Of a stretch of DNA of 64,000 bases, positions 42,305 through 54,186 are shown piece after piece. Both the position numbers and the translations under genes were made by a program. The notes under the pieces were generated by a model that worked only from the letters and a program-made list of their open reading frames with translations, was not told where the DNA came from and did not search any database. This stretch comes from Cladocopium goreaui (taxonomy: Eukaryota; Sar; Dinophyceae; Suessiales; Symbiodiniaceae): contig CAMXCT020000815.1 of the NCBI GenBank assembly GCA_947184155.2, positions 91,943 to 155,942 of the forward strand, given 5' to 3'. Numbering within the stretch: position 1 is the stretch's first letter; the number at the start of each line of letters is the position of its first letter.

Positions 42305-42460
42305 AATATGTTTGACGACAGACTGGCGCAGATTTCCAAGCGCGAAACATATCAGCGGCCTTTCGCCCTGCACGAAATCAGCGGCTGTGGCCTCCATGGC
42401 AGATGTGGGAAGTGGCATTGCAACATTGCCAGGAGCGGGGCAGCAGGATCGAAATCTACT
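42305..42460 (+). CDS. Internal exon of unknown gene
   Basis: After a pyrimidine-rich acceptor (CATGCTTTAG), 52 whole codons read NMFDDRLAQISKRETYQRPF, then ALHEISGCGLHGRCGKWHCN, to ACT|GTGAGT, a near-consensus donor. Phase 0 at both ends. The Cys/His content (GCGLHGRCGKWHC) might bind a metal. The family is not recognised. Confidence 0.55.
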
Positions 42461-43136
42461 GTGAGTTAATAGCCATTAATAGCACCTTACTGTATATGAC
42501 TATTTCGATATAAATTTCTATTGTATTGTACTTTCTGTTTCATACTGTACCAGTACAGAATACTCCAGACTACGCTTGGTCATTGATTGCATGTGACTTG
42601 TATAGGCATTTTTCTAGATTTGAGTGCCTGCCACTTTCGGAAATCCTACATGCGAAAAAGATGAAGATATCCTCCATAGTTTCCACTCTTTCAGCCGCTA
42701 GCCCATTCAGCGAATTGAAGGAGAACCTGGAGCCCCGGGACCTGTTTCCACTTCTTTGCGTCCCTTGCTGTCAAGCTTCATTTCATAGTGCCAGGGCTTT
42801 CGTGCCAGCTGCTTGGAGCTCTGTGACCACCAGATCTGAAAGGTCAAGAGATTCAAGAGATCAAAAGAGAGTATAAAAGCCGCTGCCTCTGCACCAAGCT
42901 ATCCAACTCCTGCTACACTCTCATGTTGGATCGGGTACATCCGACCCAAGAATGGATTCCACGGATATAGTCCCTTTCCAAGAGCAGTGGTGCCATAATT
43001 TAAGCCTGCCCAAAAGAGGGACAGATGAATAGATTGCCGTTTTAAGGATTCTACATGTCCAGACAGTTTTGGTTGCATCAGACTTTTTGAATCTTTTTGA
43101 TATCTGATTCTGTTACATAATTCAGCATAATTATTA
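42461..43136. other. No confident gene
   Basis: A + frame at 42526-42876 is open for 116 codons, with a protein-like middle (KMKISSIVSTLSAASPFSEL). Splice sites are not evident. Confidence 0.3.
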
Positions 43137-43246
43137 CCCTCTGGTAAACGTTTACATAGCGAACTGGAAAATCACCATGTTCAATGGGTAAATCCACTAT
43201 CGACTGGGCCATTTTCAATAGCAAACTGTAACAAATTACCAGAGGG
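43137..43246. mobile_element. Hairpin MITE, family A copy 3
   Basis: CCCTCTGGTAAACGTTTACA at the left and TTACCAGAGGG at the right, with TA on both sides. Confidence 0.8.
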
Positions 43247-44525
43247 TAATCCGTATAAATTTGATCCCTATGGTCCCTATATGGTCCCTATATGGTCCCC
43301 ATAGTAGTGAGGCCAGCAAAGCGACCTTCCAGCGCCTCACTGCGGGCGGCTTGCTACGGCCCACACATGTGACCTCGCGGGTGGCGCTATCGCCCGTGTG
43401 GCCCCATCGAATTTGCCCAAGCTGTGACCCGGCCCCAAAGGAAGTGGTGAATTTTGTTTAGAAAATTACGAAAAGATAAAAACAAACAAGTTTTCTGAGA
43501 ATTTTATGATAGAATTTCTAGAATTTTTCTACAATTCTGAATTTTGTTTAGATTATAGAAAGACTCAGAAATTTATAGAAACGACAGGTTTTCTTCGCTC
43601 CAAACCACCATTCTTGGCAGGTACACGCTTAGATCGTCATAGATTCAGGTGGTGCTGCGCATGCAGTTGAGGCCAACAAAAAGCGTGGTGTACTTCAGGT
43701 CCGCATCCAAAATCCGTAAGACTCACCCTTCAGCAAGATGTATGATCGACTATCCTCAAGCACATGTATGATGTTCACAGCGCACGGGCTTTAACTTGCA
43801 GGCGTCAATCCTTGCGTAGGGAATCTTGAGACATAGCTACAATGGCATCATTGTGGCACGTACCATCTTTTTGCCGTTAAATCTTGTTGATGTAAAAGAT
43901 TGTTCCATCTTGAGTTCTAACTTCAGCCTGCTGGGCACCGGAGAGCAGTCTCAGCACTCCGAGGCATTGAGACGGTGGTTCTGCACACTGCTGCCCCGAG
44001 ATCCTTTTATGAGTCCCTGCCCAAACTCCGGAGATTCTCGGATGCCAGCAATTTGTGCATCAGGGACACTGAATTGCTTCATTTGACGAGTGAGACACAC
44101 CAAGTTGCCTTGAGCTGTGGCGGACACGTACAGTCTCGTTGGTAGGGTTGGACGGATTTGGTGGGTGTGTTTGCCGTGATGTTCCATCAATTGGTTTGGA
44201 CAAAGAACCAAGGTCTGGAGGAACAGACATAGGAATCCTGGACAAAGGTGTAACCGTGGAAGGGCGAAGATTGCGAGGGTAGTTGCAGCTGCAACCGAGG
44301 TGTTTCATGGTGCATGGCAAATCCAATCTGGTCTTCTGACCTTCCTCGTCCAAGTCCCACCTTCATGTTGCCTGGTTTGCCTCGCATGATGCTTTACCTG
44401 GACCTGATACGAAGAGGCTCGAAGACTTTCGTGACACTCCAAGTGACTTGCCCGCAAGTGGTGCCATGTGGTGCCCTGATGTGGTGCCCTGATGTGGTGG
44501 GATTGCTGGGGTATTGTAAGGGTAG
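43247..44525. other. No confident gene
   Basis: Short repeats (ATATGGTCCCT near 43270, TGTGGTGCCCTGA near 44466). Frames open on both strands near 43950-44350 are equally good, so none is supported. Confidence 0.3.
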
Positions 44526-47385
44526 GGCTGCCACGGTGCGGTGTGGAGGTTGAGCGCTTGGATCACGACTCGGCGGTGCTGCCTCTGTTTTTGTCCGTCT
44601 CCTTGCGGAAGCAGCTGCCCAGCTCGGAGCCCGAATTCGGAAAGGTGAGACATGGCCACGGCGATGTGGCGCGCAGGGAACTGGAGAAGGCCTTGAGCTT
44701 GGCATATCTGCAGTCTTTGCAGCGTCATGAAGCGGTGATGATGGCTCCTGGGGATGAAATAACGGGACTTTGTCTATTTGGTGAAATAGTTTGGTCACAG
44801 TTTTGGCAAAACCTCCAGTGTTTTTCGGGCCAAGTCGACAGTCGTAGTTGCCCCTTTGGCGTCCTTGCTTCCACTTCTTGACGGAGGGTAGACAACAAGA
44901 ATTGGCAGTGTGTCAAAACCAATAGTACCCCTGTAGTTCACATCAAAATAGCTGGGATTCATGGATTTTCATCCCACTAAAAATGGTAATACTATAGGTA
45001 TTGACCCATACCCAATTCAGAATTATGAACAGCTCCATGACTCCATCCTGGCCACCAGTGGCGGCCCACCAGGTCTTACCAGCTGAAAGCTCCTCCTATG
45101 GCGGTATCGAGCAGTTCACCGAGATGGTGGAAGCGGCAAAGTGGGAGGTCCACTTCGCAGCGACTGCCGCCAGTCAGGAGGAGCTTGGCTGCTTGCAGGT
45201 GACCCGGACATGTTTTCTTTCCAGTATCCGTAGTATCTTGTAATCATTTGTATCCTATTGTATCCTATTGTAATCATTTGTAATCATTGGTAATCATTTG
45301 TAATCCCATCAATGAGCTTTGGATATGTTTGGATACTCTTGAGCACTTAAGCATGGTAGCAGCACAGGCGGTGTGGCACTGACACAGCTCCGCTATATAG
45401 GCTAGATGCATGAAACCGGCAAAGAAAACTTCAGATGGAATTCTGAATTATTGGAAATAATTATGATCATCTCGACCATAACTATTTTGGTGATGGTCTT
45501 TGTGAGCCCATGGTGCATAAGGCAAGGCTCCAAATGGCATAAGCTTTTGGAACATATACTTCAACAGTCTAAGTTGAGGGATTTGTTGGGGGTAAGTGCT
45601 GCTTTACTTCTGGAGGTCAAATCAGACACAGCCACATGGAGAGTTTCTCAGCCGCATTACGTGGATGAACCAATGGATCAGAGATTTCAACTTTGCGAAA
45701 GTGTGCCTTTTTTATAGCACGTGTGAACATTGGCCGCCCCAGAAAGAAAGAACCATACAGGCGCCTGAAGCCGAAACTCTCCATGTGATCGAAAACTGGG
45801 ATCGCCTGAAGCTGCTTGGATCTCACTGATCACCACCCCGCCTAAAATCTGAGGTTGGAAATGCAAAGAAAGTCTTGAACTGCGGCGGAGTATCATCCGA
45901 ACCTTTCTCCCTGTCAGGCTTACGAGGACTCTCTGACCAGCAGATGTTTGAGGAAAGCAAATGTGAGTGGTATTAGTTTGCGCGAATTGATACCAACATT
46001 AAAATTTGTCCAAGTGGTATCAAGTTGGAGGATTCATTTGGGTTCAAAATGCTTAGCTGGGCACAGTCGTTCAAGGGGGGGTTGTACAAAAAGGACATGT
46101 AGCTGTGCAACGGCCCTGCAATATTTGGAGAATTGAAGGGTAATAAATAAATAAATAAATGTATATATATATATATATTATATAATTGTAATAAAAATAA
46201 TCATGATGATAATGACGACGACGACGACGACAACAACAGCAGCAGCAGCAACAACAACAACAGTAATAATAATAAATATATAATTAGAACGAGCTAATGT
46301 TCTTGTGCTATTTGAGCGAAGACTTCGGGATTCTCTGAGTCTTCGGCCCGTTGTGTGCTTCGAAATGATGGCCTAAAGATCACCATGAGCCGAAACAGCA
46401 TTAAGGCATTTCACCAGCAGGGTGCGGGATCTTTTTGGTGGAGGATGCAAAGGAAATACATGGAAATAACATGCAACAAAATCAAAAGAAGTACAAAGAA
46501 GTTGTAGAAATAAACGATTCCGGTGGACTTGGTGGACTTGAAGCTAATTCGACATTGCCAGTGGCGCGCCACAGGAACCTGGACCATGGATCTGAAATCG
46601 TCGAGTGCTCCGGTTCTGAGTTTATGGCCGCCGCCTGCCCCCAGAAGCGGGCCACCGGTCCACTACCAACTGGAGCTTGGAAACTGTGGCCTGCGGACAC
46701 TGGTGCAATGTAACGTGACACTGATGGGATGGGACATCTAGAATATTCCAGCACTAGAAAACCAAAAATTCCCCAAATGTGCTGGAATGTTCAGACTGCA
46801 GAATGCATTATATAACAAATCAAGTATGATCAAGTATGCATGGATTAAACATGGATGTTGGTTTCCTCTTGGAAGCCCCAATCCAACCCACCCAGAGCTA
46901 TGTCCGGTAACCGAGGTAGTTTGATCCCAGGCTTTGAGGCAACCTTTCCATTGGATTTGTCCATGGTAGATCAGCATGGAGCGTTGCAGATCCGCTTGAA
47001 GCTGCTGCACTCAGAACGATCTGAAGGCCGCACCGCTCAAAAGGCAAAAACTGCAGGGATTCATAGGTCCGATTTTGAACATGATTGGAAGTTGTTGAAC
47101 CATATTTTTTATTGGCTGTCAAGGCTTGCAGGGCCGTCAGGCATACATTTTGTCGAAAGAACTGGAACATTCGCCTTTGCATGGTGATCAGGCTTCGCCG
47201 TCTTTCCGGATGGTGACCACAGCTGCTTGCTAATGTGGCGCTTGGGTCAGGTTCAGCGCTTCCTAGATGCATCGGCCCTCATCGTGTCCTCGCCTGCATT
47301 TTGCATGCGCGATGACGACAACTGGGAAGGCCTGGGCCATCATGTGCTGCCTTTGGGAATCCGAATGGGGGGAAAAGCGAGAAAA
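44526..47385 (+). CDS. Multi-exon gene of unknown function
   Basis: Exon 44526-44644 (VERLDHDSAVLPLFLSVSLR) ends at AAG|GTGAGA. Exon 45073-45198 (VLPAESSSYGGIEQFTEMVE) is phase 0 throughout and ends CAG|GTGACC; the two fit. Exon 45918-45962 is open in two frames (AYEDSLTSRCLRKAN or LRGLSDQQMFEESK). Exon 46562-46702 can read ARHRNLDHGSEIVECSGSEF and join in phase to exon 47192 to about 47385 (FAVFPDGDHSCLLMWRLGQV). An alternative frame of 46562 runs 59 codons to a stop at 46741. So there may be one gene or two. Nothing in it is recognised. The first intron contains a family B element. Confidence 0.45.
44905..45013. mobile_element. MITE-like inverted-repeat element, family B copy 3
   Basis: TGTGTCAAAACC at the left, core ACATCAAAATAGCTGGG and CACTAAAAATGG, right end GGTATTGACCCATACCC. 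It lies in an intron between the exons at 44644 and 45073. Confidence 0.65.
45240..45306. repeat. Short tandem repeat (TTGTAATCAT)
   Basis: Six to seven degenerate 10-bp units next to a splice donor region. Confidence 0.7.
46141..46290. repeat. Microsatellite cluster
   Basis: AAAT, TATA, GAC, AAC, AGC and AAT runs follow one another within an intron. Confidence 0.9.
46740..46793. repeat. Small inverted repeat sharing a motif with the island TIR
   Basis: GAATATTCCAGCAC pairs with GTGCTGGAATGTTC. The right arm read inverted contains ACATTCCAGCA, which is also in the inner part of the 22260-24263 inverted repeats. Confidence 0.4.
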
Positions 47386-49471
47386 GAGATGAAAAGAGGG
47401 AACTTTCAAGTCTGACCTGTTTTTACTATTTTGGAATGAATCATATTTTGGCAGATTTCTGGTACAGAGGCTTGCGCGGCTACCTAGAGCATTGACACCT
47501 TGTAGTGGTTTGAACACCGGCAGATTGGCAGGTTGTTTGTGGATCACATCGGAACTGGGTCGCTCGGACATGCAGGGGGATTTGCTCTACAGGATTCCGA
47601 CATATTCCGACACCAGTACAGCAACTACATAGTCGCTATATATGTCGCATATCCTCCAGGGCTTTGGACCGAGGTGCATTTCCTGGAAATGACATAGACA
47701 TGGTGGATCAATGTGGATCATGACTGGTATATAATTCTCAAAGGGGATGTCAGCAATGTGATTTAGTTAAAACATGTAAAAGATAGTTATTAGTCATTTA
47801 TATTTTGAGTCTCCAGTAATCCAAGTAAATTATAACGACCTCACTACGACCTCAATGGAATCATGGTTAATAAGGGAAATTATCCCCAAATGGCCTTATT
47901 TCAGGTTAGTGAAATATTATAATTTACCCACAGTAATAACAGAGATCTCTCGAATACTGAGGCAGAGGGCTCCATCTTCAGCTCCGCTGGCCGAAGCCGC
48001 AGGGCTTTCAGCTGGGCAAACAGCAGCTGTCGGGGAAGGTGGGAGCAAGTGAATGGACAGATGCACAGGGAGAAGCTTGGGAGCAGTTTTGATGGAAGGG
48101 AGATCGTGGGAAACCTCTTGAAACCGATGTTTCTCCAAAATGGATCGTTGGAACATGTTAGAACATGATTTGGGGGGGGTGAAATTGCCCTGCTCTACTG
48201 CCCCCTTCCGGGCACTGGCATGATGATGGTTTGTCGGTCCAGCTACACCTGTCCAGCGATGACTCATCTGACGCGTTGTGACATGTCGAGCCATGCCGGG
48301 CCATGCCGGGCCATGCTGTAGTCTCTGTGCAGCACATGGAGGTGACGATCAGGGCAACGAGTTGAAGCCTTGGACGACCCATGCCACCTGCCGAAACGCT
48401 TGTGGTCCCTAGGATGTGTGGGATTGCAGCCTTGCGCAGGAAAACGATTGAACACGTGGTTTTTGAATTCTTATGACTTTCAGGACACACCTTGCTTGGA
48501 AGGCTGAGGTCCAAAGTTGATCCATTTTGATCTCTGAAAAGAAACAGTAGTTCGCCAATGTTCACCAAACATTTCCCAGGATATTTCAACATATTTCCTA
48601 TTTCAAATGCATCAATGAAGAACCTCCAGCAGATCACTTTGAACTGGGCTTGAGCAAAGTTACAGGAGTCCCCGTGACAGCTGTTGTGCCCTTAGACTTG
48701 GGCAGATTGGGCGGTGGGTGGCAATCCCGATTTCGTGCAATTTCTACGTCTTATTTTCTCTTTGTGTTTTCTTTGAGAACTATTTCTGATCTATAAGTCT
48801 GAGCAATATTGAATCACTTTCTGTATCTTGGTGTCTCGCTGTATGGGCTTGGTGTATAGACTTGCTGCATAGGCTAGTATAGGATGTGGCACTGAGGTGG
48901 TGGTGGGCCTTTGCTGTCTCCACGCAGGGCCAAGGTGCAGCAGCCAGGCTGTGACATACAGAACAAGTATAACACTGCTGACTATGTGGATTCGGTTTAT
49001 ATAAAACCAACATGAAACTCATAAAACCATGTCAATACAATCGTTCATATCTTCAAGACAAAAGTGGAGCTTTGAGCATCCAAATATTGGCATGTTACTG
49101 TGAAAAGAGGTCCTCCCTCAAGTTTTTGATTCGGCTCAATGCGGCACTCCGGTTTTGTTGAGGGTTTGATAAATACCAGTTCGTGTGGGATTCCTCTATC
49201 TCACATTTTGAATCCTGGGCACCGATGAACCTGACACAAGTCTAGATGATACCCGGCAAAACACCACGCCAAGGCGTCAGCCTAGCTGCTTAAAGTCTTA
49301 GCTGGCAGACCTTCGTACCCTAAGAATCCGTGATGTCACAGTGATGTCAATGATTGTACGACTACCCATGTGTGATACACAAAAATAACCAACACAAGAA
49401 GGATCTTCTGACGTCTCACAATCTCAGCATAGTGGCCACATGTCTGGCCACCTCATTATTCTATCAATATA
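47386..49471. other. No confident gene
   Basis: A possible + exon near 47950-48052 (RAPSSAPLAEAAGLSAGQTA) has competing frames. Three GGGCCATGCC repeats lie at about 48289-48311. Nothing else is supported. Confidence 0.3.
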
Positions 49472-49577
49472 CTGGTTGGTGGTTTGGAAGATTTTTTATT
49501 TTCCACAATATATGGGATGTCATCCTTCCCATTGACGAACTCATATTTTTCAGAGGGGTGGCCCAACCACCAACCAG
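49472..49577. mobile_element. MITE-like inverted-repeat element, family D copy 2
   Basis: CTGGTTGGTGGTTTGGAA and AACCACCAACCAG with TA outside both ends. It is highly similar to 25378-25470. Confidence 0.75.
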
Positions 49578-51091
49578 TATACATCTCAGCTGTTTGCCAT
49601 GCCAGGAAGGTGGTCAATTGGAGCAGTTCAAGCTTATGCAGGACCGATCAAAGGGATCGAAGGTTTGGAGAATCACCAAGAGCAGTCTATTACCACGGTA
49701 CAATATGTCTATAGTCCTACAATCATCTATGCCGCAATGCCAATCTAAAACCTGTAGTCATTTGATGTCATTTGTATTCATATACATATAATTATATAAT
49801 CTCATATATATATACACATATGTATATATGTATTTCTATCTTATTATCTATATTTTGCAGCGTACCACAAACGAGGCGCTTCTTATCTATATTTTGCCGC
49901 TTCCGTTTGGGCGAAGGGATGCACCTGGCAAGCACAACTTGTTGCAACGGTATTGGTCCCATCATGATAGCAACAAGATCCCAAAGACCAGGCCAACTGG
50001 GCTTTGGCGGTTTTGGGGTGAACTTGTGCCAAATTCTTGGCAGTGCTCACTTATTGCTAGGGCTGTTAGGGCAAGGTTACCCAGAAGCAGAAGCCAACAT
50101 CCAGAGCCAAGAACGGTGTTCTTTTTTCCTCGGCCGCTACACATGTACCACGCTTCTACAAGACAGGTGTGCATAATTGAGCTCCATTCGTTGGCTGGAT
50201 AGACACAAATTAAAAAAGGTATACTCCTTTGCAACTGGATAGTTTGGGATGAATAAGATGCAGAAAGTATCAAAGTGTGCATCACTTTGGAACAAGACAT
50301 AGGCTTTCTTCCAACCTAGAAGTTCATGGAAGCTTCGCGTTCCAGAGAAGATTCGTTTTAAAAAAAACAATCACACATTTCATTCAGCTTCCCATTTGGA
50401 GAGACAACGCATACCTGACGTTCCCCAATCGGGAGCATCTCTTACTCGACCCCAAACTCTCCACATGATCCAGTGTTGGGACGTATTTGTACAGGTGTTC
50501 TACCAACCACTCAAGTCTGTTGTTGGTCTTGCATGGTTCAACTCCAAAGGTGCATCTTACAAGCACATCTTTACATATCTTTTAAATCTTTCAATGTATC
50601 CTGGATATTTCAATGTATTTAATGTCTCAGAATTCAGACATGGGATTTCCCGTCATCATGAACATCGAAGAGAGGCTTCAAAGATTCCTGTATGCTTGTT
50701 TTTGCACTGCGCCACGAATCAGTCTCGGAGCATTTATGCTCAGGCTTTCAGGCTCAGCTGTGGATTGAACTCCTTAGATATTGAGTAGAGGATAGTGGAG
50801 GGATATGTGAGGGTCCAGAGCCACAGTGCATCATAGTACCAAAAGGCGCACGATTTCCCTCAACTCTAGCTGCTCTCTGCCGTGCCATGCTGGCCTTCCG
50901 TCCTGGTGTTGTTCCGAGGGCGCTACCGCCGAGCCACGGCTGCATTGAACGCAGAGATGCTGCCTCTGAGCCACGCGACCATGGGACATCTTGGGCTGTC
51001 GGATCTGTCGGATCTGTCGGCTTCATCATGGTCTCGCGACTCACACGCTTCACACGACTCACACGGCGGGCCGTGCTGGAAGCTCCGACAG
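49578..51091. other. No confident gene; overlapping open frames
   Basis: At 49859-50180 two + frames are open for over 100 codons after an acceptor-like TATTTTGCAG, and I cannot choose between them. At 50880-51090 two + frames are again open beside GGATCTGTC and TCACACGC repeats. One or both regions may hold exons of the gene that ends at 51353. Confidence 0.3.
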
Positions 51092-51353
51092 TGGCCATTC
51101 CGGGTGCCAAGGTGCAAGATGAAACGAGGCAGAAGAGGGCTGATCAGTGTCTGCGCCAAGGTCAGTTTGTTTTTGTTGGATCTTTGTTGGCTGTCAGCAA
51201 GTTCAATCAACAATTCGTTGCTGTAGTAGCTGTATTCGACCTGCCCCAAAACCCACAAGGTACCGACTGCTTCTCTTCACAGAGTTGTTGATGTCTTTCA
51301 CTGACACGGAGCCTCGTCCTCCACCTACATTTTACGAGACAAGCGCCCAGTAA
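51092..51353 (+). CDS. Last two exons of an unknown gene
   Basis: Exon 51092-51160 follows CTCCGACAG and reads AIPGAKVQDETRQKRADQCL, ending CAAG|GTCAGT. Exon 51283-51353 follows TTCTCTTCACAG and reads LLMSFTDTEPRPPPTFYETS, then AQ and TAA. The leftover G of the first exon plus AG of the second make a Glu codon, so the phases agree. The 122-nt intron has canonical GT-AG ends. The C-terminus is Pro-rich. No family is recognised. Confidence 0.55.
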
Positions 51354-51416
51354 AGCACTCATATTGGTCCCCATAAAGCGCAGTAACTTTCTTTTTTCTA
51401 TCCCTCAATGGACCCA

Positions 51417-51535
51417 TGGAGGGGATCCAAATTTCGTTGTTGGTGGGCGACCATGGACCCAGAATCCTGTTTCGAGGATGGAGACAATATCCGGCTGCAG
51501 AAGGAGGGCATGTTTGTGAACGAATATGCGGCTTG
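51417..51535 (+). CDS. Possible exon of the next gene
   Basis: The frame reads MDPESCFEDGDNIRLQKEGM, then FVNEYAAWN. It has protein-like composition, but no clear splice sites were found. Confidence 0.3.
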
Positions 51536-51944
51536 GAATGTATTCGAAACATCAACAAACTATCCAACAATATTTGAAGAAAAAAAATCCAACACCTTAT
51601 TGGCAAGGGGGAAGAAAACTATAAAAGGCTCCTGGATTCCTCTCGTGAGGAATTCCTTCCTCTTATGACTTCTTATGGGACAGGACAAACAAACAGACTC
51701 ACCACTGGCCGGCATTTAGGCAGCAGGAAAATAGACCCTTTGTACACCAGCTCTGCTACAATTATACCAGTAGTACCGCACAAGGCGGTGGCGGAAGTTT
51801 CAAAGGTAGGAAACTATAGGAGAGGTGAGTTGTTGTGATTCATGGATGGCAGAGCGAATCCACTGATGGACCGAAACGTGGTTGGATTTGTGCTTTTTGG
51901 AGTGGTTGCAATGGTTGCAGTGGTCACCTCACCACAACTGCTGG

Positions 51945-52665
51945 ATGTAGTGTGGTGTAGTGCAGTTGTAGTTGTAGTTGTAGGGTAGCGTAGTGGAGTT
52001 GTAGTTGTAATGTATATAGTGCAATTGGTGTAGTGTAGTTGTAGTTGCTGTTGCAGTTGTAGTTGTGGTGTGGTGTAAATAGCGTAGTGTCGTGTAGTGT
52101 ACTGTAGTGTTGTGTACTGTAGTGTGGTATAGCGTAGTGTAGTCTAGTGTAGTGTAGTGTAAAGTAGTGTAGTTGTAGTTGTAGTTGTAGTTGTAGTGTA
52201 GTGTAGTGTAGTGTAGTGTAGCGCAGTGTAATGTAGTGGTAGTTGTTGTGTCATGTATGTTAATTAATGTAGTGCAGTGCTGTGTAATGTAGTGTAGTTG
52301 TAGTTGCATTTGTATTTGTAGCTGTAGTGTACTGCAGTGTAGTTGGTGTAGCGTCGTGTAATGTAGTGTAGTTGTAATTGTAGTTGTAGCTGCGGTAGCA
52401 GTAGCGGTAGCAGTAACAGTAGCAGTAGCAGTAGCAGCAGTAGCAGCAGCAGCAGGAGGAGGAGGAGTAGTAGTAGTAGTTGTAGTTGTAGTTGTAGTCT
52501 AATTAGTGTAGTGTACCGTGATCAGATGTAATTAGTGTAGTGTAGTGTAGTGTAGTGTAATTAGTGTACGTAGCGCACGGTAGCGTAGTATATTTGCATT
52601 TGTATTTGTAGTAGTAGTTTGGTGTAGTGGTAGTGGTACTTGTAGTTGCAGTTGTCTATTTATCT
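51945..52665. repeat. GTAGT/TTGTAG satellite-like region
   Basis: Mixed 5- and 6-bp units (GTAGT, TTGTAG, AGTGTAGT), with AGCAGT and GGAGGA blocks near 52395-52490. It is stop-rich on the + strand; the - strand frame is an artefact of composition. Confidence 0.9.
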
Positions 52666-52700
52666 ATCTGTCTATCTGCAAGCTTGAAAATGAAGCTATT

Positions 52701-52860
52701 CTGCGAGACCTCCCTCGTTTTTGAACTTGACAACATCAAAAACGCAGCAAGCCTGCGAGACTTCCTCAACTTTTGAACTTGATATCGTCAAAAACGAAGC
52801 AATTCTGCAAAACTTCCTCAATTTTTGAAGTTGGCAATTCTACGAGACTTCCTGCAAAAA
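52701..52860. repeat. 52-bp tandem repeat, three copies
   Basis: CTGCGAGAC starts units at 52701, 52753 and (variant CTGCAAAAC) 52805, each followed by TTCCTC...TTTTTGAACTTG. A diverged fourth begins near 52850. The related string GCGCCTGCCACGC recurs further on (about 52938 to 53235). Confidence 0.8.
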
Positions 52861-53285
52861 TGGAAAGTTGAGTGCAGAGCTGACGGCCTCGTGCCAATGC
52901 GCTTTGCGATTTTTCCAGTCCATGTGTCTAAAGTGTTGCGCCTGCCACGCAAAAGTGACGCCAGGTCATACGAAGTGCTGCACCTGTCACGCAAAATCAT
53001 CTTAGCAAACCTGAACATCTGATGCTCCAAAATGCAACCCCTCTTAGGAAATCAGCGCCCTGACCTCCTAACATCTCTGATGAACATGTCTTTTGTACTG
53101 TGCCTGCCACGGAAAATGCATCTTTGCAGATCCTCTTCAAATGTCCCACGCCTGCCATGGTTCTTGGAAATGCGACTAAACCATCACGTTTTGCTCACTT
53201 TTGACAAGGTGCACAATCCCTTGCGCCTGCCACGCGAAACGACATCTGAACGCCCAAAAGTGGTCCGAACATGTGGTGTTTTTAA

Positions 53286-53520
53286 CATTTTGACTTGGAA
53301 ATGTGCTTTGCGCCACAGCGGCGTCCACTTTTTCGACATCTCAACTTCCAAAAGTGCTCCGACACAGGTGTTTTGTACATTTTGACTTGGAAACGTGCTT
53401 CGCGCCACAACGGCGTGCACCTTTTCATCATCTCAATTTCCAAAAGTGGACTGAGACCATCATTTTTTTACACTTTTGACTTGGAAATGTGCTTCGCGCC
53501 ACAACGGCGTGAATTTTTCA
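53286..53520. repeat. 92-94 bp tandem repeat, two and a half copies
   Basis: CATTTTGACTTGGAAATGTG begins units at 53286 and 53378, and a third at about 53472. Each has CGCCACA.CGGCGT and TCCAAAAGTG. The open + frame across it follows from period and composition. Confidence 0.8.
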
Positions 53521-53649
53521 TCTCTCATCTCCCCAGACGGTTCCGCACCCGCCGCTTTAGCAAGCCTACTTTTCGACCCTCCGGAGCCACAAATCATTGG
53601 AAAAACACAGTGTTTTGCGACTATTTACCTTTTCGCGCACCTGCATCTT

Positions 53650-53905
53650 CTTTCCTCTGACTCTTTCCTCTGACTCTTTCCTCGGACTCTTTCTCTTCTC
53701 AGATCTTCTCAGATCTTCTTTCATCTTTTCTTCTTTTCTTTTCTTCTCTTTTCTTCTCTTTTCTTCTCTTCTCTGATCTTCTTTCTTCTTTTCTTTTCTT
53801 CTCTTCTCTTCTCTTCTCGTCTCGTCTCTTCTCTTCTCGTCTCGTCTCTTCTCTTCTCTTCGCTTCTCTTCTCTTCTCTTCTCTTCTCTGACTCTTCCCA
53901 CCTCT
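53650..53905. repeat. Polypyrimidine tract (CTTCT/CTTTT)
   Basis: Almost pure C/T on the + strand with period 5. The - strand reads as a Glu/Arg/Lys open frame, an artefact. Confidence 0.9.
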
Positions 53906-53995
53906 GCTTTTCCATCTCTCCATATTGTCGGAAGTTTGGCTTCCAAACTTCCTTCGACGATTTAGTTGCTTTTTCTGCGTTTGGTGTATTTCTAG

Positions 53996-54084
53996 GTAGT
54001 CCTGTGCTGAGTCTGGCAGAGCCTTTCAGCAGGGTTCTAGGTCGATACTTGCGCAAGAGGATCATTGATGAACATTTCTATCCT
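53996..54084 (+). CDS. Possible upstream exon of the ClpS-like gene
   Basis: After TTTCTAG, the frame reads SPVLSLAEPFSRVLGRYLRK, then RIIDEHFYP, up to a GA dinucleotide at 54085 that would serve as donor in phase with the next exon. The 3' limit is uncertain, and so is its membership of the same gene. Confidence 0.35.
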
Positions 54085-54186
54085 GAAAACCTGTCTTGTA
54101 CGAATGCTGCAAACTGCATCGACAGCAGGGAAACGCAGCAGCATTCTTCTTTAGGGGAATGGTTGGCATAGCTATACATAGCTCAG

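Noticed and set aside
51945-52309. Thr/His/Tyr-rich - strand ORF
   Set aside because: Translation of GTAGT/TTGTAG repeats.
53566-53946. Glu/Arg/Lys-rich - strand ORF
   Set aside because: Product of the CTTCT polypyrimidine tract; period 5 repeat rather than a gene.
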